Shown here piece by piece: positions 9,507 through 17,862 of a stretch of 58,661 nt of DNA (within the stretch, counting starts at the first letter, position 1; each line of letters opens with the position of its first letter). The notes beneath the pieces were generated by a model. The model saw only the letters and a program-made list of their open reading frames with translations, was not told the origin of the DNA and did no database searches. The stretch is from Levilactobacillus parabrevis ATCC 53295. Lineage in GTDB: Bacteria > Bacillota > Bacilli > Lactobacillales > Lactobacillaceae. The stretch covers positions 1 through 58,661 of the forward strand of contig NZ_AZCZ01000011.1 of NCBI RefSeq assembly GCF_001434055.1. Reading direction: 5' to 3'. The position numbers were made by a program, and so were the translations under genes.

Positions 9507-9746
9507 GTTTAAAAATTAGTTACCGTCGCTGGTTAACGCCTGATATGGTTGCAATGTAACCTTTGCGTGGCAAGCGTGTCGGAACGTGATTGGGCTGACA
9601 GACTAGTTTTAAAAATAACTGCTGATGGATGAAGTCACATGAAAGCCGTCCAGCCCACGGATCGTTGTGTGGCCTCGAAATCAGTAGTTGCGAAGGCAGA
9701 TTCCAAGGTTCTCACCTCATGTTATTAAATTGAAATCTGAACTTCC

Positions 9747-9796
9747 AAAAAATCACCATTTTTAGTGCCGGTGAGCACTAGAAATGGTGATTTTTT
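9747..9796. terminator. Bidirectional terminator after mapA
   Basis: AAAAAATCACCATTT faces AAATGGTGATTTTTT around a second short stem. It lies between convergent genes and works on either strand. The 240 bases between mapA and this hairpin hold nothing recognisable. Confidence 0.8.
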
Positions 9797-9803
9797 AGAC
9801 TAT

Positions 9804-10241
9804 TTAGAAGTCCTGCGGGAGGTTCTCTTGTTGCTGGGCCTTGGTTTTGGCGAGGGGGGCATTGTCTTGCCAGTAGGTCAGCCATTCACCATTCATGGTC
9901 AAGCTCTCCAACTCTAACTGGTTGTCGCTGAGCAGATCTTGTTCTAGGCGTGATTTGAAAGTGGTGATCAGGTCCTGGATGGCTTGTAAATTCTGTGCAA
10001 GATCATTGCCATCTAAGGCTGCCATTTTGTCGTGAAACTCGCGGCGTAGGCCGTCCTCAATGTCGCGGAGCTTGCGTTCGTTTGTGCGGGCCAGCTTGGG
10101 TTGATTGTTGGCGTCAAAAGCCATGGCTGGGCTGATACCAACGAATTGGACGTTGATTTTGGGTGTGTCGATACCGTAGGGGGTCTGGCCGGCGTTGCCG
10201 AACACGTCAAATTCCCGGATGACCGTTAAGACTTCTGTCAT
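9804..10241 (-). CDS. Protein of unknown function, 145 residues
   Basis: I do not recognise this protein. It is soluble-looking, with no signal or membrane segment. The N-terminal half has beta-like stretches (EVLTVIREFDVFGN, KINVQFVGISPAMAF), and residues 50-115 are charged and probably helical (KLARTNERKLRDIEDGLRRE). It has no cysteine. AAAGGAG sits 9 bases before the ATG, which supports it as a real gene. Upstream on the same strand lies a hairpin and then a repeat cluster, so it is likely expressed from its own promoter. Confidence 0.7.
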   Translation of the reverse strand: MTEVLTVIREFDVFGNAGQTPYGIDTPKINVQFVGISPAMAFDANNQPKLARTNERKLRDIEDGLRREFHDKMAALDGNDLAQNLQAIQDLITTFKSRLEQDLLSDNQLELESLTMNGEWLTYWQDNAPLAKTKAQQQENLPQDF

Positions 10242-10284
10242 GGTAAAAACTCCTTTGTTGTGTTTGATGTTTTCAGTTTAGAGC

Positions 10285-10349
10285 ATACGAAAACCCACGT
10301 CAAACGAAGCCGCGGGCAGGGTTGACGTGGGTTGTATGGTTTTTGTTTT
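10285..10349 (+). terminator. Stem-loop with T run, orphan
   Basis: AACCCACGTCAA (from 10292) pairs with TTGACGTGGGTT (to 10333), flanked by ATAC/GTAT. It is followed by TTTTT on the plus strand, where no gene is seen upstream. It may instead act in the leader of the unknown gene on the minus strand. Confidence 0.5.
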
Positions 10350-10406
10350 GGATTTGGATGAGGCTGCAAGCGATTGAGGGGGAGAAAGTTAAGTGTCTCT
10401 TGTTCG

Positions 10407-10860
10407 GCGATTGTTGATAATGGTCGGACGGGGTGGGGGCGTTGGACTTTCTCTTGCCTTGATATCCGGAGACTTGCGGCCTTTGAAACGTGTTCAGTCG
10501 GGCAGGGCCTTCCGCTTAGAAATCTAAGTTCTCCTGGCTGGCGATTGTTGATAATGGCTGGACGGGTTTGGGTCGTTGGGCTTTCTCCTTGCCTTGATAT
10601 CCGGAGACTTGCGGCCTCTGAAACGTGTTCAGTTGGGCAGGTCCCTGCGCTTAACCCAGCTAAGCACCGGCTCGGTTCCACCGAGCGGGCACTTAGCTAC
10701 GTTAATGCTCAGGACCTACCGCCCGCCTTCACACTCTGGTCTGAAACGAGTTCCGCAAGCCAGATTCTTCCGCTTAGCAAAATAAGTGACTCCTGCCCGG
10801 CGAGGCCGAACAGAAGCCCCTTATTTCCCTAATGCTCAGAGTCTAACCGGTTTGCTCCAC
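10407..10860. repeat. Intergenic hairpin repeat cluster
   Basis: Two direct copies of a block of about 100 bases occur at 10407-10506 and 10541-10641 (shared GCGATTGTTGATAATGG, CTTGATATCCGGAGACTTG, TGAAACGTGTTCAG). Each is followed by a stem-loop module built as CGCTTA...TAAG, stem, CTTA...TAATGCTCAG: a truncated one near 10512, one with stem 10658-10698, and one with long stem 10780-10826. The last module and the block before it recur, inverted, at 58440-58661. Apparent reading frames on both strands only reflect the duplicated units. It fills most of the gap between the unknown gene and rpsN. Confidence 0.8.
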
Positions 10861-10864
10861 TCTC

Positions 10865-11134
10865 TTACCAGCTAGCCTTCCTGACGCCTGGAATCTTTCC
10901 TTCGTGGGCGAGTTGGCGGAAGTTAAGCCGCGACATCCCGAATTTTCGCATGTAAGCGTGTGGCCGGCCATCTAAGTGGTCGCGGTGGTGAATCCGGACT
11001 GGTGAGGCATTCCGGGGGAGCAAGGCCAATGCGGCGTAGTCACCGGCAGCCTTTAATTCTGCACGTTGGTCAGCGTACTTTGCGACCGTTGCTTCAATCT
11101 TTTTTTCTTTTGCAATCTTTGATTTTTTAGCCAT
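10865..11134 (-). CDS. rpsN: 30S ribosomal protein S14, zinc-independent form
   Basis: This is an 89-residue ribosomal small-subunit protein. It carries the S14 signature ([20 protein letters not shown]) and the C-terminal GxVRKASW-type end. The protein contains no cysteine, so it is the C-minus paralogue that replaces the zinc-ribbon S14 when zinc is scarce. It stands alone, outside the large ribosomal operon. AAGGAG precedes the ATG. A good promoter and a Zur-type palindrome lie upstream, as known for this paralogue in other Firmicutes. The terminator is unclear, and the hairpin repeat cluster begins directly downstream. Confidence 0.97.
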   Translation of the reverse strand: MAKKSKIAKEKKIEATVAKYADQRAELKAAGDYAALALLPRNASPVRIHHRDHLDGRPHAYMRKFGMSRLNFRQLAHEGKIPGVRKASW

Positions 11135-11160
11135 GAATTAAGGAATCTCCTTCTATCTAA

Positions 11161-11212
11161 TTAGTAATGATTACGTTTTGCCAGCATACCATGATGCCGC
11201 TGAGGCTGTCAA
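11161..11212 (-). promoter_or_regulatory. rpsN promoter with Zur-type operator
   Basis: On the minus strand TTGACA (11207-11212), 18 bases, TATGCT (11183-11188). Just downstream of the -10, GTAATGATTAC (11164-11174) is a perfect palindrome and matches the Gram-positive Zur/Fur-family box (CGTAATNATTACG core). It covers the expected transcription start. Confidence 0.75.
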
Positions 11213-11294
11213 CGATTTTGCTCATTAACCCATTGGGCGCTAAAACGATTGTGCTTCTCGCGCTCGTGGCGGTATGGTACACTACGACTAGCGT

Positions 11295-11330
11295 AAAAAC
11301 GCCTCACTACCGACGGGTAGCGGGGCGTTT
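11295..11330 (-). terminator. Terminator of the mutarotase gene
   Basis: AAACGCC...CTACC faces GGGTAG...GGCGTTT; on the minus strand the stem ends in a TTTTTA run just after the gene. Confidence 0.85.
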
Positions 11331-11339
11331 CTAACACTT

Positions 11340-12374
11340 CTAGTACTTAACTTCATATGAGATTTGGTAAGTCTTGGTCTCACCAGCAGGTACGGACACG
11401 TCCCCAAAGTTTGGATGGTGTGGCGTATCGGACAAGGTTTGTGCTTCCAGAGCAACCCCCATGTAAGGTTGACCGGCACCGGTGGCTAACTTCATGTCAG
11501 AGGTGAAGGAGTTGGCCGTGAAGACGACCAGACCATTCCGGCTAGACTTGATGGTCACGGAGCGCTTGGATTGTGGATCGCTTAATTCAGCAATCTTATT
11601 GTCCTCGCCCGGTTCAACGTGGAACAAGTCATCGAACCCTTTTTCGTTAGTCCCTTGCATCCCGCGGATAGCTTCGCCTAAGTTCTGACCCTTGCTGAAG
11701 TCAAATGGCGTGCCAGCGTTTTGGATAAAGTTCCCCGTAGGAATCTTTTCACTAGTAACTTCCAAGTGTTCCTTGGCGTTGATCTGTAACGTTTGGCCGG
11801 AGATCAATTGGTCGTCACTCAGGTTGAAGTAAACGTGTAACGTTGGGTTGAAGAGGGTCAGAGCCGTTGAGTTGGACTCAAACTTCAAGTTAACGCGATC
11901 GTTGTTGTCGAGAGAATAGATCATCTTGGCGGTCATATCGCCAGGGAAGGAGTCATCGCTGGATTTGAAGGTGTGGCTCAGGATAATCTTGGCTTCGTTT
12001 TCGTCGGAGTCATCGATTTCGCCATCCCAGTTAACGGTGTTAAAGCCATGAGGGCCACCGTGAAGGTTCGTATCCTTACCTTCGTTGGTGTCGACCTTGT
12101 AAGTCTTACCACCCATTTCGAAGGTACCGCCGCCTAAACGACCACCGATCCGGCCAATCCCCATGCAGACGTAAAACGGATTGGACAGGTAATCTTCCAT
12201 TTTATGGTAAGATAACACCAAGTTCTTGTCACCCTTATCAGTTGGTACGGATAACGTATGTAGCGTTGCCCCCCAGCTTAGAATGCCGAGTTTGACGCCG
12301 TTCTTATTTTCAATCGTATATTCGGTGACAGCCTGATTCTGGTAAGTATCCCATTTCGTCGTAGCAGTTTTCAT
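11340..12374 (-). CDS. galM: Aldose 1-epimerase (mutarotase)
   Basis: This 344-residue cytoplasmic enzyme interconverts alpha and beta anomers of sugars such as glucose and galactose. Family residues are visible: His in LHGGPHGF, the second His in NPTLHVYFNLSDD, and the catalytic Glu in VALEAQTLSD, followed by the HPNFG region. ATG 12374 is chosen because GAGGA lies 8 bases before it; a TTG two codons upstream is unlikely. It has its own promoter and cre-like site. Placed near maltose phosphorylase, it probably interconverts anomers of glucose released from maltose. Confidence 0.93.
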   Translation of the reverse strand: MKTATTKWDTYQNQAVTEYTIENKNGVKLGILSWGATLHTLSVPTDKGDKNLVLSYHKMEDYLSNPFYVCMGIGRIGGRLGGGTFEMGGKTYKVDTNEGKDTNLHGGPHGFNTVNWDGEIDDSDENEAKIILSHTFKSSDDSFPGDMTAKMIYSLDNNDRVNLKFESNSTALTLFNPTLHVYFNLSDDQLISGQTLQINAKEHLEVTSEKIPTGNFIQNAGTPFDFSKGQNLGEAIRGMQGTNEKGFDDLFHVEPGEDNKIAELSDPQSKRSVTIKSSRNGLVVFTANSFTSDMKLATGAGQPYMGVALEAQTLSDTPHHPNFGDVSVPAGETKTYQISYEVKY

Positions 12375-12398
12375 GAGCAAGTCCTCGATTTCTATAGA

Positions 12399-12453
12399 TT
12401 AAAGCGTTTTCATTTCTGGCTCTATTCTATATTTTTATCCGTACAATTGTCAA
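12399..12453 (-). promoter_or_regulatory. galM promoter with cre-like site
   Basis: On the minus strand TTGACA (12448-12453), 18 bases, TAGAAT (12424-12429). Downstream, TGAAAACGCTTTAA (12399-12412) matches the CcpA cre consensus except at one of the last bases. This predicts catabolite repression by roadblock near the start site. Confidence 0.65.
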
Positions 12454-12662
12454 ATATAGTTGGGACGAAAACCACTAAACGGGTAACCTTTTTTGACCGC
12501 CAACGAGATAAAGCCCGCAACTACGGCAGTCTCGGCCGGCGTAACTTTATGCGGATAATTTTTAAAAATTGCAGTTTATCATAACAAATGTTAATCGACA
12601 TAGATATAACTTGTACGCAATTAAAATAACTGGCATAATGGTTTAGTTTAGGGGGGAACGCA

Positions 12663-13484
12663 TTGACTCTTAAATGGCATTGGTTACCAACGATCGCTGT
12701 TGGCGGCTGGCTCAGCTATCGTTGGGTGAGTCGGTTAGCCGTTGCGCCACAACCACTGATGCGGCGACGAACGGATGTGACCTATTCGGCCGTGCCAACG
12801 CTCCTGATTCCTGGATGGGGTGGTCACGCGTGGACGTATAATGGTCTATTGCGCTGGTTGGCACAACAGGGATACGGTCACAAGGTCTTGACGGTTCGCG
12901 TTGATTGGCACGGGGGCCTCCATTTTGCTGGTGACTGGTCGGTCACGGCGACTAACCCACTGATCCAAGTGTTGTTTGATCATAGCCTGACACGTGACTA
13001 TCAACCACAGGTTAAATGGCTTACGGCAATTTTGGCGGCACTGAAGGCCCGCTATGGTGTAACAGCATACAACGCTGTGGCCCATTCTTGGGGTGGCAGT
13101 GCGGCGGTCCACAGTCTGGTGCTACACGGCCACCGCGCGGATTTGCCACAGCTGCGCCGATTGATTTTGCTGGGAGCGCCAGTTGATGAGGGGAAAGCGG
13201 GCGGCCCCGCTGATATGGCCTATGAGCGGCTGAGAGCCGCACAATACCGTTTGCCGGTAACTTATCAGAGCGCCGTGATTAACGTCTATGGGACACTCTC
13301 AGGTCGTCTTACGGATGGTTCAGTTCCCGTGTACCAGGTGACGGCGTTACGACCGATCTTGGCGGATAGCGCGGTGACCTACCGAGAAGTACACGTACCA
13401 GAGACGAGTCACGGTCAATTGCACGCTTCACGGAGAATGTGGCGGCTGATTGTCAGGTTGATTTGGGGCCAGATACCAAAATAA
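12663..13484 (+). CDS. Alpha/beta hydrolase, DUF915-like
   Basis: This is a 273-residue hydrolase of the DUF915/lipase-like type common in lactobacilli. Residues 1-25 are hydrophobic enough for a membrane or export signal. The oxyanion-side motif LLIPGWGGHAWTYN, the nucleophile elbow AHSWGGS (Ser near 145) and a late His in ETSHGQLH complete a plausible catalytic triad. Translation begins at TTG after GGGGGGAA. The substrate is unknown; an esterase activity on cell-surface or lipid substrates is possible. Confidence 0.8.
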   Translation: MTLKWHWLPTIAVGGWLSYRWVSRLAVAPQPLMRRRTDVTYSAVPTLLIPGWGGHAWTYNGLLRWLAQQGYGHKVLTVRVDWHGGLHFAGDWSVTATNPLIQVLFDHSLTRDYQPQVKWLTAILAALKARYGVTAYNAVAHSWGGSAAVHSLVLHGHRADLPQLRRLILLGAPVDEGKAGGPADMAYERLRAAQYRLPVTYQSAVINVYGTLSGRLTDGSVPVYQVTALRPILADSAVTYREVHVPETSHGQLHASRRMWRLIVRLIWGQIPK

Positions 13485-13511
13485 CCGCCGACCTGATTTA
13501 GGTCAACGGTT
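13483..13511. terminator. Weak stem-loop between convergent genes
   Basis: Twelve-base arms with two mismatches (AACCGCCGACCT / AGGTCAACGGTT). There is no long T run, so termination is uncertain. Confidence 0.45.
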
Positions 13512-13527
13512 AAAAGTTTAGCTTACT

Positions 13528-14346
13528 TTAAACTTCACCTGCTAAAATAGAATCGATGACATCGAGAACGCCATCGTGATCATTATCAGCGGGCGTAATG
13601 AGGTCGGCCACAGCTTTAACGGTGTCCGTCCCGTTCTGCATGGCAACGCCTAAACCGACGTGGGCCAGCATGTCGCGGTCATTGTCGTTATCACCGAATG
13701 CGGCAATCTCAGCCGGGGTGATGTTCCAGGACTTCGCCAGTTGGGTCACCCCAACGGCTTTATTCATGTGAGCCGCCACGATATCGATACTACCAAAGCC
13801 GCTAGCCATGGCATTGATTTGGCCAGGGAATCGGTGATTCAGCCGATCCGCTAAGTGTTGAATCGTGTCGTTTGGCCACTCGCCATTGATTTTATAGATG
13901 GTATCTTCGACTTGGGTAAGATCGTCGACCAGAACGATGTTATTGAAGAAGTAGGCCTGAGATGTGGGATCACTCGGGTGGTCGCGCCGGTTAATGTAAG
14001 TACCGTGCGCACCGGATAGGCGTAAAACCTGTGGACGAAGCGTGTCATCGGCGAGAATGGCGGCCACAATCTGATGAACGGTTGGTGTGGGGATAATATC
14101 TTCAAACAGCGTTCGTCCGTGATCCACAATCAAACCGCCGTTTTCAGCTACAAATGTCTGGACGGCCGGCGTTGGCGCGAAGACGCGGTGTAGGTGACCT
14201 AGGTGGTTGCCGCTAGCCACAACAAAGCGGATGCCAGCGGCTTCGAGTGCCGATAATTGGCGCGCAAAGCGGGGCTGGTTGTAGTGCCGATCCTGATTTA
14301 AGAAGGTTCCATCAACGTCGGTCGCAATCATTTTAATTCTTGTCAT
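13528..14346 (-). CDS. HAD-superfamily Cof-type phosphatase
   Basis: This is a 272-residue cytoplasmic phosphatase of the Cof/YxeH (HAD-IIB) group. Motif I is DVDGTFL, motif II is VVASGNH, the motif III Lys lies in NKAVGV, and motif IV is FGDNDNDRDML. A cap domain fills the middle. Members act on sugar phosphates, FMN or PLP; the substrate here cannot be read from sequence. GAGGAG precedes the ATG. It is transcribed alone. Confidence 0.9.
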   Translation of the reverse strand: MTRIKMIATDVDGTFLNQDRHYNQPRFARQLSALEAAGIRFVVASGNHLGHLHRVFAPTPAVQTFVAENGGLIVDHGRTLFEDIIPTPTVHQIVAAILADDTLRPQVLRLSGAHGTYINRRDHPSDPTSQAYFFNNIVLVDDLTQVEDTIYKINGEWPNDTIQHLADRLNHRFPGQINAMASGFGSIDIVAAHMNKAVGVTQLAKSWNITPAEIAAFGDNDNDRDMLAHVGLGVAMQNGTDTVKAVADLITPADNDHDGVLDVIDSILAGEV

Positions 14347-14610
14347 ACCAAGCTCCTCATTCGTTTATTTTTTCTTAACTTTAATCATACGGGGTTCTGT
14401 TTCTGAATTCAATGTTCTAATCTGTAAGAAATATGACAAAATGATGGCGTATCACTAGTTTTTTCATTCGTAATGCTATAAACTATTAATGAATCGGTAA
14501 CATAAAGGCTGAAAATGAGGGTTATAATAAATGGTTAGCGGGTAAGAATAGTAACATCTTTTTACCGTGCACACTTGGTAACCCTCAACTGGAAAGGAAG
14601 AAAGCAAAAA

Positions 14611-14994
14611 ATGACGCAAACTAACGAATTAAACCAATCCTTGGAATGGTTTTCCCAACTCCAAAAGATTATGCGGCCAGTAACAACGATTAAAACGGAG
14701 GAAATCACGATTTCCTTGGAACAATTCAACCTGTTACATGCTATCACGACTCAGCGTGAAGAATTTACCCCAACGCGATTTGCTGGCCAAATCGGTGTTT
14801 CCAAGTCAATGATCTCCGGTCAAATCTCACGGTTATTACGGGCTGGTTTAATTGAAAGTATCGCTTCAACGGTTGACCGTCGTCAACACAATCTGAAATT
14901 AACCCCAGATGGTGTTAAGGTCTACACGTCTGTTCGCGGCCAAGTAGTTAAACGCCTGAACGGTTTGCATGACGATATTGCCAAATTAATGTAA
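14611..14994 (+). CDS. MarR-family transcription regulator
   Basis: This is a 127-residue winged-helix regulator. ATG 14611 follows AAAGGAAG; an upstream in-frame TTG has no ribosome binding site. The DNA-binding part is seen in TPTRFAGQIGVSKSMISGQI, followed by the wing DRRQHNLKLTPDG. It has no cysteine, which argues against an OhrR-like peroxide sensor. It lies 150 bases upstream of the secreted beta-helix gene in the same direction, which may be its target, although lone regulators of this kind often act elsewhere. Confidence 0.82.
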   Translation: MTQTNELNQSLEWFSQLQKIMRPVTTIKTEEITISLEQFNLLHAITTQREEFTPTRFAGQIGVSKSMISGQISRLLRAGLIESIASTVDRRQHNLKLTPDGVKVYTSVRGQVVKRLNGLHDDIAKLM

Positions 14995-15143
14995 TAAATT
15001 TAACTTAATTTACAATTGAAAAAGAAATCCCCTTTACGACTAGAATCTTTCAATCGTGTGACAATTTGGTTAAGATGACCCAACGCTTTAATGTCTTAGC
15101 TATAATGGAACTGTTGGAAGAATTTGGAACTGGAGGGGATTTT

Positions 15144-16961
15144 TTGAAATTACGGGTAAAACTCGGGTTGCTGGCCACGGTTGCAATGGGGGCAACCGTC
15201 CTAGGACTGGGCGGTGTTCCTGGAACACCACAAGTAAGCAATACCGTTGTAGCCCAGGCGGCGACGACAATCAATGCCAAGCATCAAGGAATGATTGGTG
15301 ATGCCAAGACGGCGAACAATGAGGCTTTGCAAGATATGTTAGACAAGTGGGACAGCGATGATCTCACGGTGCATGTGCCGAAGGGCACCTACGTGTTTGA
15401 TGCGGGGAATATCAAATTACACTCAAACATCACGTTCAAATTTGATAAAGGTGCCGTCTTCCGGATCACTTCAGGCAACCGGGTGAACTTTGTTTATCCA
15501 AGTCCCGAAGCGGGTTACGATGGCGGAATCAGTAACGTCAAGTGGGAAGGTGCCACGTTCCAAGGGGACAATACGGAAATGGGCCAAAGCGTCTTCACCC
15601 AGAGTGTCCACCATGCGACAAATATTTCGTTTGACAAGTGTGTCTTCGACAACGCCGAGTCACCAACTGGCCACTACATTGACCTCGACGGCAGTCATGA
15701 TATCGACATCACCAACTCCGTCTTCACGGGTTTCAATGGATCACAAGATTTCAAGGAAGCTATCCAAGTCGACTATTCGAACGCCAAGGCAATGTCTTAT
15801 AAGAATCCTGGCGATCAGTACGATAACCTCCCAACCTATGATGTCAGAGTCAATAAAAACCAATTCTTACCAGTCGCAAAGAAGTCTGGACAAGTCAAAT
15901 CCTATGCACCTAATCCAATTGGTGAACACGCTGTGTACGCCCACGGTAAGGGCGGGATTATTCACAACGTATACTTCACCAACAACACAGTGGTCGATCC
16001 TAAGCCATTGATGGACGATGGTGTTGCAACGATCCACTTTAAAGGAATTTCTGATCTGTGGATTACGGGTAACAAGTTCATCAATGAACACGTTTTAGGT
16101 TCCGGGAATTACATTTACTTGTATAACGCTGAATCTGACTATAAGATGACGAACTTAAACATTGAAGATAATACGTTTACTAACGTCAATCCAACTAAGC
16201 AATATATTTTCTTGGATAGTGCGGATGCTGACAACCCTATGACGGGTGTTTCAATTACTGGGAACAAAGTCACTACCCAGAAGAAGGGTGCTTCCTTTGT
16301 GAAGAGTAACTTCGCGCTAACTGGCGATACGATTGACATCAGTAATAACACCATTAAGAAGGCCAAGAAGAAGAAAGTGGCGAAGAAACCAACGATTCCA
16401 ACCACTTCGGTCAGCAATACTACGTCTCAGAAGCTGAAGAAGCGTAAGCAGACCAATAAGTCTGAAAAGTACTATGGTGGTCTGGCAACGCAACATGCAC
16501 AGTTGTCATCTAAGTACAAGACGTATGCTGTATACAATCACATCAAGGGTCACAAGAACTGGAACATCTTGAAGTTCAATTGGAAGAGCATCAAGAACAA
16601 GCGGGTCTACATTGATATGCGGGCTAATGCAGATACGGGTAAGTGGTACCGGATTCGCTTTAGCAAGAGTGACAACGCCAAAAAGTACTGGATTCGTAAG
16701 GGTGCTTTGACGTTCGATACGTTCAAGAGTGAGAGCTACGACCGATCATTTAACTTAATGAAGGTCTATCCGGTCTACACGAAGCCATTCAATGATTCAA
16801 TGCTGGCTAAGCAAAAAGGAACGACCGCGGATATTTCAGAACGGCGTGTTACCATTACACACCGGGTTAAGCGGACTGATTCCAATGGGAAGGTTTCAAC
16901 TTACTACCAGATGGATAATGGTCTGTGGACGCGGGCATTAGCCTTTGATTTGGATTCATAA
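15144..16961 (+). CDS. Secreted right-handed beta-helix protein with wall-binding-like tail
   Basis: This exported protein has 605 residues if started at TTG 15144, which follows GGAGGGGA; a TTG 78 bases upstream has no ribosome binding site and would bury the signal peptide. The signal peptide ends near VVAQAA. Residues about 45-400 show pectate-lyase-like beta-helix repeats (VPKGTYVF, NITFKFDKGAVF, and recurring NNTF/GNKF turns). A Lys-rich linker around 400-430 leads to a basic C-terminal region (430-605) with two SH3/GW-like units. It may bind or cleave a polysaccharide, but catalytic residues are not evident, so a structural or binding role is possible. Confidence 0.75.
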   Translation: MKLRVKLGLLATVAMGATVLGLGGVPGTPQVSNTVVAQAATTINAKHQGMIGDAKTANNEALQDMLDKWDSDDLTVHVPKGTYVFDAGNIKLHSNITFKFDKGAVFRITSGNRVNFVYPSPEAGYDGGISNVKWEGATFQGDNTEMGQSVFTQSVHHATNISFDKCVFDNAESPTGHYIDLDGSHDIDITNSVFTGFNGSQDFKEAIQVDYSNAKAMSYKNPGDQYDNLPTYDVRVNKNQFLPVAKKSGQVKSYAPNPIGEHAVYAHGKGGIIHNVYFTNNTVVDPKPLMDDGVATIHFKGISDLWITGNKFINEHVLGSGNYIYLYNAESDYKMTNLNIEDNTFTNVNPTKQYIFLDSADADNPMTGVSITGNKVTTQKKGASFVKSNFALTGDTIDISNNTIKKAKKKKVAKKPTIPTTSVSNTTSQKLKKRKQTNKSEKYYGGLATQHAQLSSKYKTYAVYNHIKGHKNWNILKFNWKSIKNKRVYIDMRANADTGKWYRIRFSKSDNAKKYWIRKGALTFDTFKSESYDRSFNLMKVYPVYTKPFNDSMLAKQKGTTADISERRVTITHRVKRTDSNGKVSTYYQMDNGLWTRALAFDLDS

Positions 16962-16986
16962 CTTAATAAGATTATCGTTTTAGGAG

Positions 16987-17034
16987 GACACGGTCTCACC
17001 GATTTTGGTGGGTCGTGTCTTTTTTATTTTTTTG
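16987..17034 (+). terminator. Terminator of the beta-helix gene
   Basis: GACACG...CTCACC faces TGGTG...CGTGTC, followed by a long T-rich stretch. Confidence 0.85.
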
Positions 17035-17304
17035 ATTCAAATCAAGGACTTTTATCGATGAAAAATGGTACACTGTTTCCAACCTTTAAGAAATATGAAC
17101 CAAAATGAGGCGTGAGGCTTTCATGAGGACTTGAAAAATGTAAGCCCTAACAAATTCATAAAAATTTCATTTTTCTATCCTAAAAAGGTTGGATTATCTT
17201 GGTAAGGTTACTGTAAGCCCGATTTAACGGGATTGCTGGTAAATCACCGGTTTGCGAGAATCTTGCGAAATTATTAAAAGGTGAGCTTAGCTGAGAGTAA
17301 TGGG

Positions 17305-17370
17305 TTTCATCATTTCTCATTGTGGTGTACAATGAAAATATAAATTAGCACTCCGGCAAAAGAGTGCTAA
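17305..17370 (+). promoter_or_regulatory. CIRCE-like HrcA operator and promoter of the Spx-like gene
   Basis: TTAGCACTC (17345-17353) and GAGTGCTAA (17362-17370) are exact CIRCE arms. The spacer is 8 bases, one fewer than the usual 9. A possible promoter lies just upstream: TTTCAT, 17 bases, TACAAT (-10 at 17328-17333). The element would lie in the start of the transcript, the usual place for HrcA repression. Confidence 0.75.
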
Positions 17371-17413
17371 ACCTGGTACCTCATCGAAGAGAAGATAATT
17401 GGAGGGCGATTCT

Positions 17414-17842
17414 ATGATTAAAATGTACTTTCATGCTAAGACTACTGCGGTAACGAAGGCCATGAAGTGGCTTGCTAACCACGACGCCATCTTTACTGCT
17501 CGCGACATTAAAAAACAACCTTTAACACGTGATGAAATTCTATACATGTTGTCCCTGACCGAAGATGGGACTGACGACCTGATCTCTACCCGTTCGAAGG
17601 CCTACAAGGCTTTACCCGACTCTGTGCAAGACATGGGGATGAATGAGCTCGTGGACCTCTTGCAAAAGAACCCAGGGATCTTAAAGAATCCGATCGTCGT
17701 TGACCGCAATAAGTTAGCGACCGGCTTCGATTTGGAAACCATCCGGGAATTTGTTCCTGCTGCATACCGGAAGAAGGAACTGGCTAGTTTCTTCAGAATC
17801 TTAAACGGTGGCAACAAGAATCTGGATGTCTCACCAGCATAG
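17414..17842 (+). CDS. Spx-family regulator lacking the CXXC redox switch
   Basis: This is a 142-residue ArsC/Spx-fold protein that would bind the RNA polymerase alpha C-terminal domain. ATG 17414 follows GGAGGG. It aligns without gaps with B. subtilis Spx at the start. Gly52 and Arg60 are kept (TEDGTDDLISTR), as is the late KNPIVVDRNKLATGFD block. Positions 10 and 13, where Spx has the redox Cys pair, are Thr and Val, and the whole protein has no cysteine. It therefore cannot sense thiol stress by disulfide formation. It is about ten residues longer than typical Spx. A CIRCE-like element upstream suggests heat-shock control in place of redox control. It may also be a non-canonical paralogue with another role. 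Confidence 0.88.
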   Translation: MIKMYFHAKTTAVTKAMKWLANHDAIFTARDIKKQPLTRDEILYMLSLTEDGTDDLISTRSKAYKALPDSVQDMGMNELVDLLQKNPGILKNPIVVDRNKLATGFDLETIREFVPAAYRKKELASFFRILNGGNKNLDVSPA

Positions 17843-17862
17843 TAATGAACGCGTAAATAAAG

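Larger units (their letters stand above)
16962..17413. other. Intergenic region before the Spx-like gene
   Basis: It holds a terminator at its left end and, at its right end, a promoter and a CIRCE-like element. The middle (17035-17310) is AT-rich with no reading frame of note. Confidence 0.5.

Noticed and set aside
10238-10832. Overlapping open frames on both strands in the repeat cluster
   Set aside because: The translations only mirror the duplicated DNA units; no start signals or known domains.
10407-10860. Possible CRISPR array
   Set aside because: The repeats are about 100 bases long, only two in number, imperfect, and without uniform spacers or cas genes.
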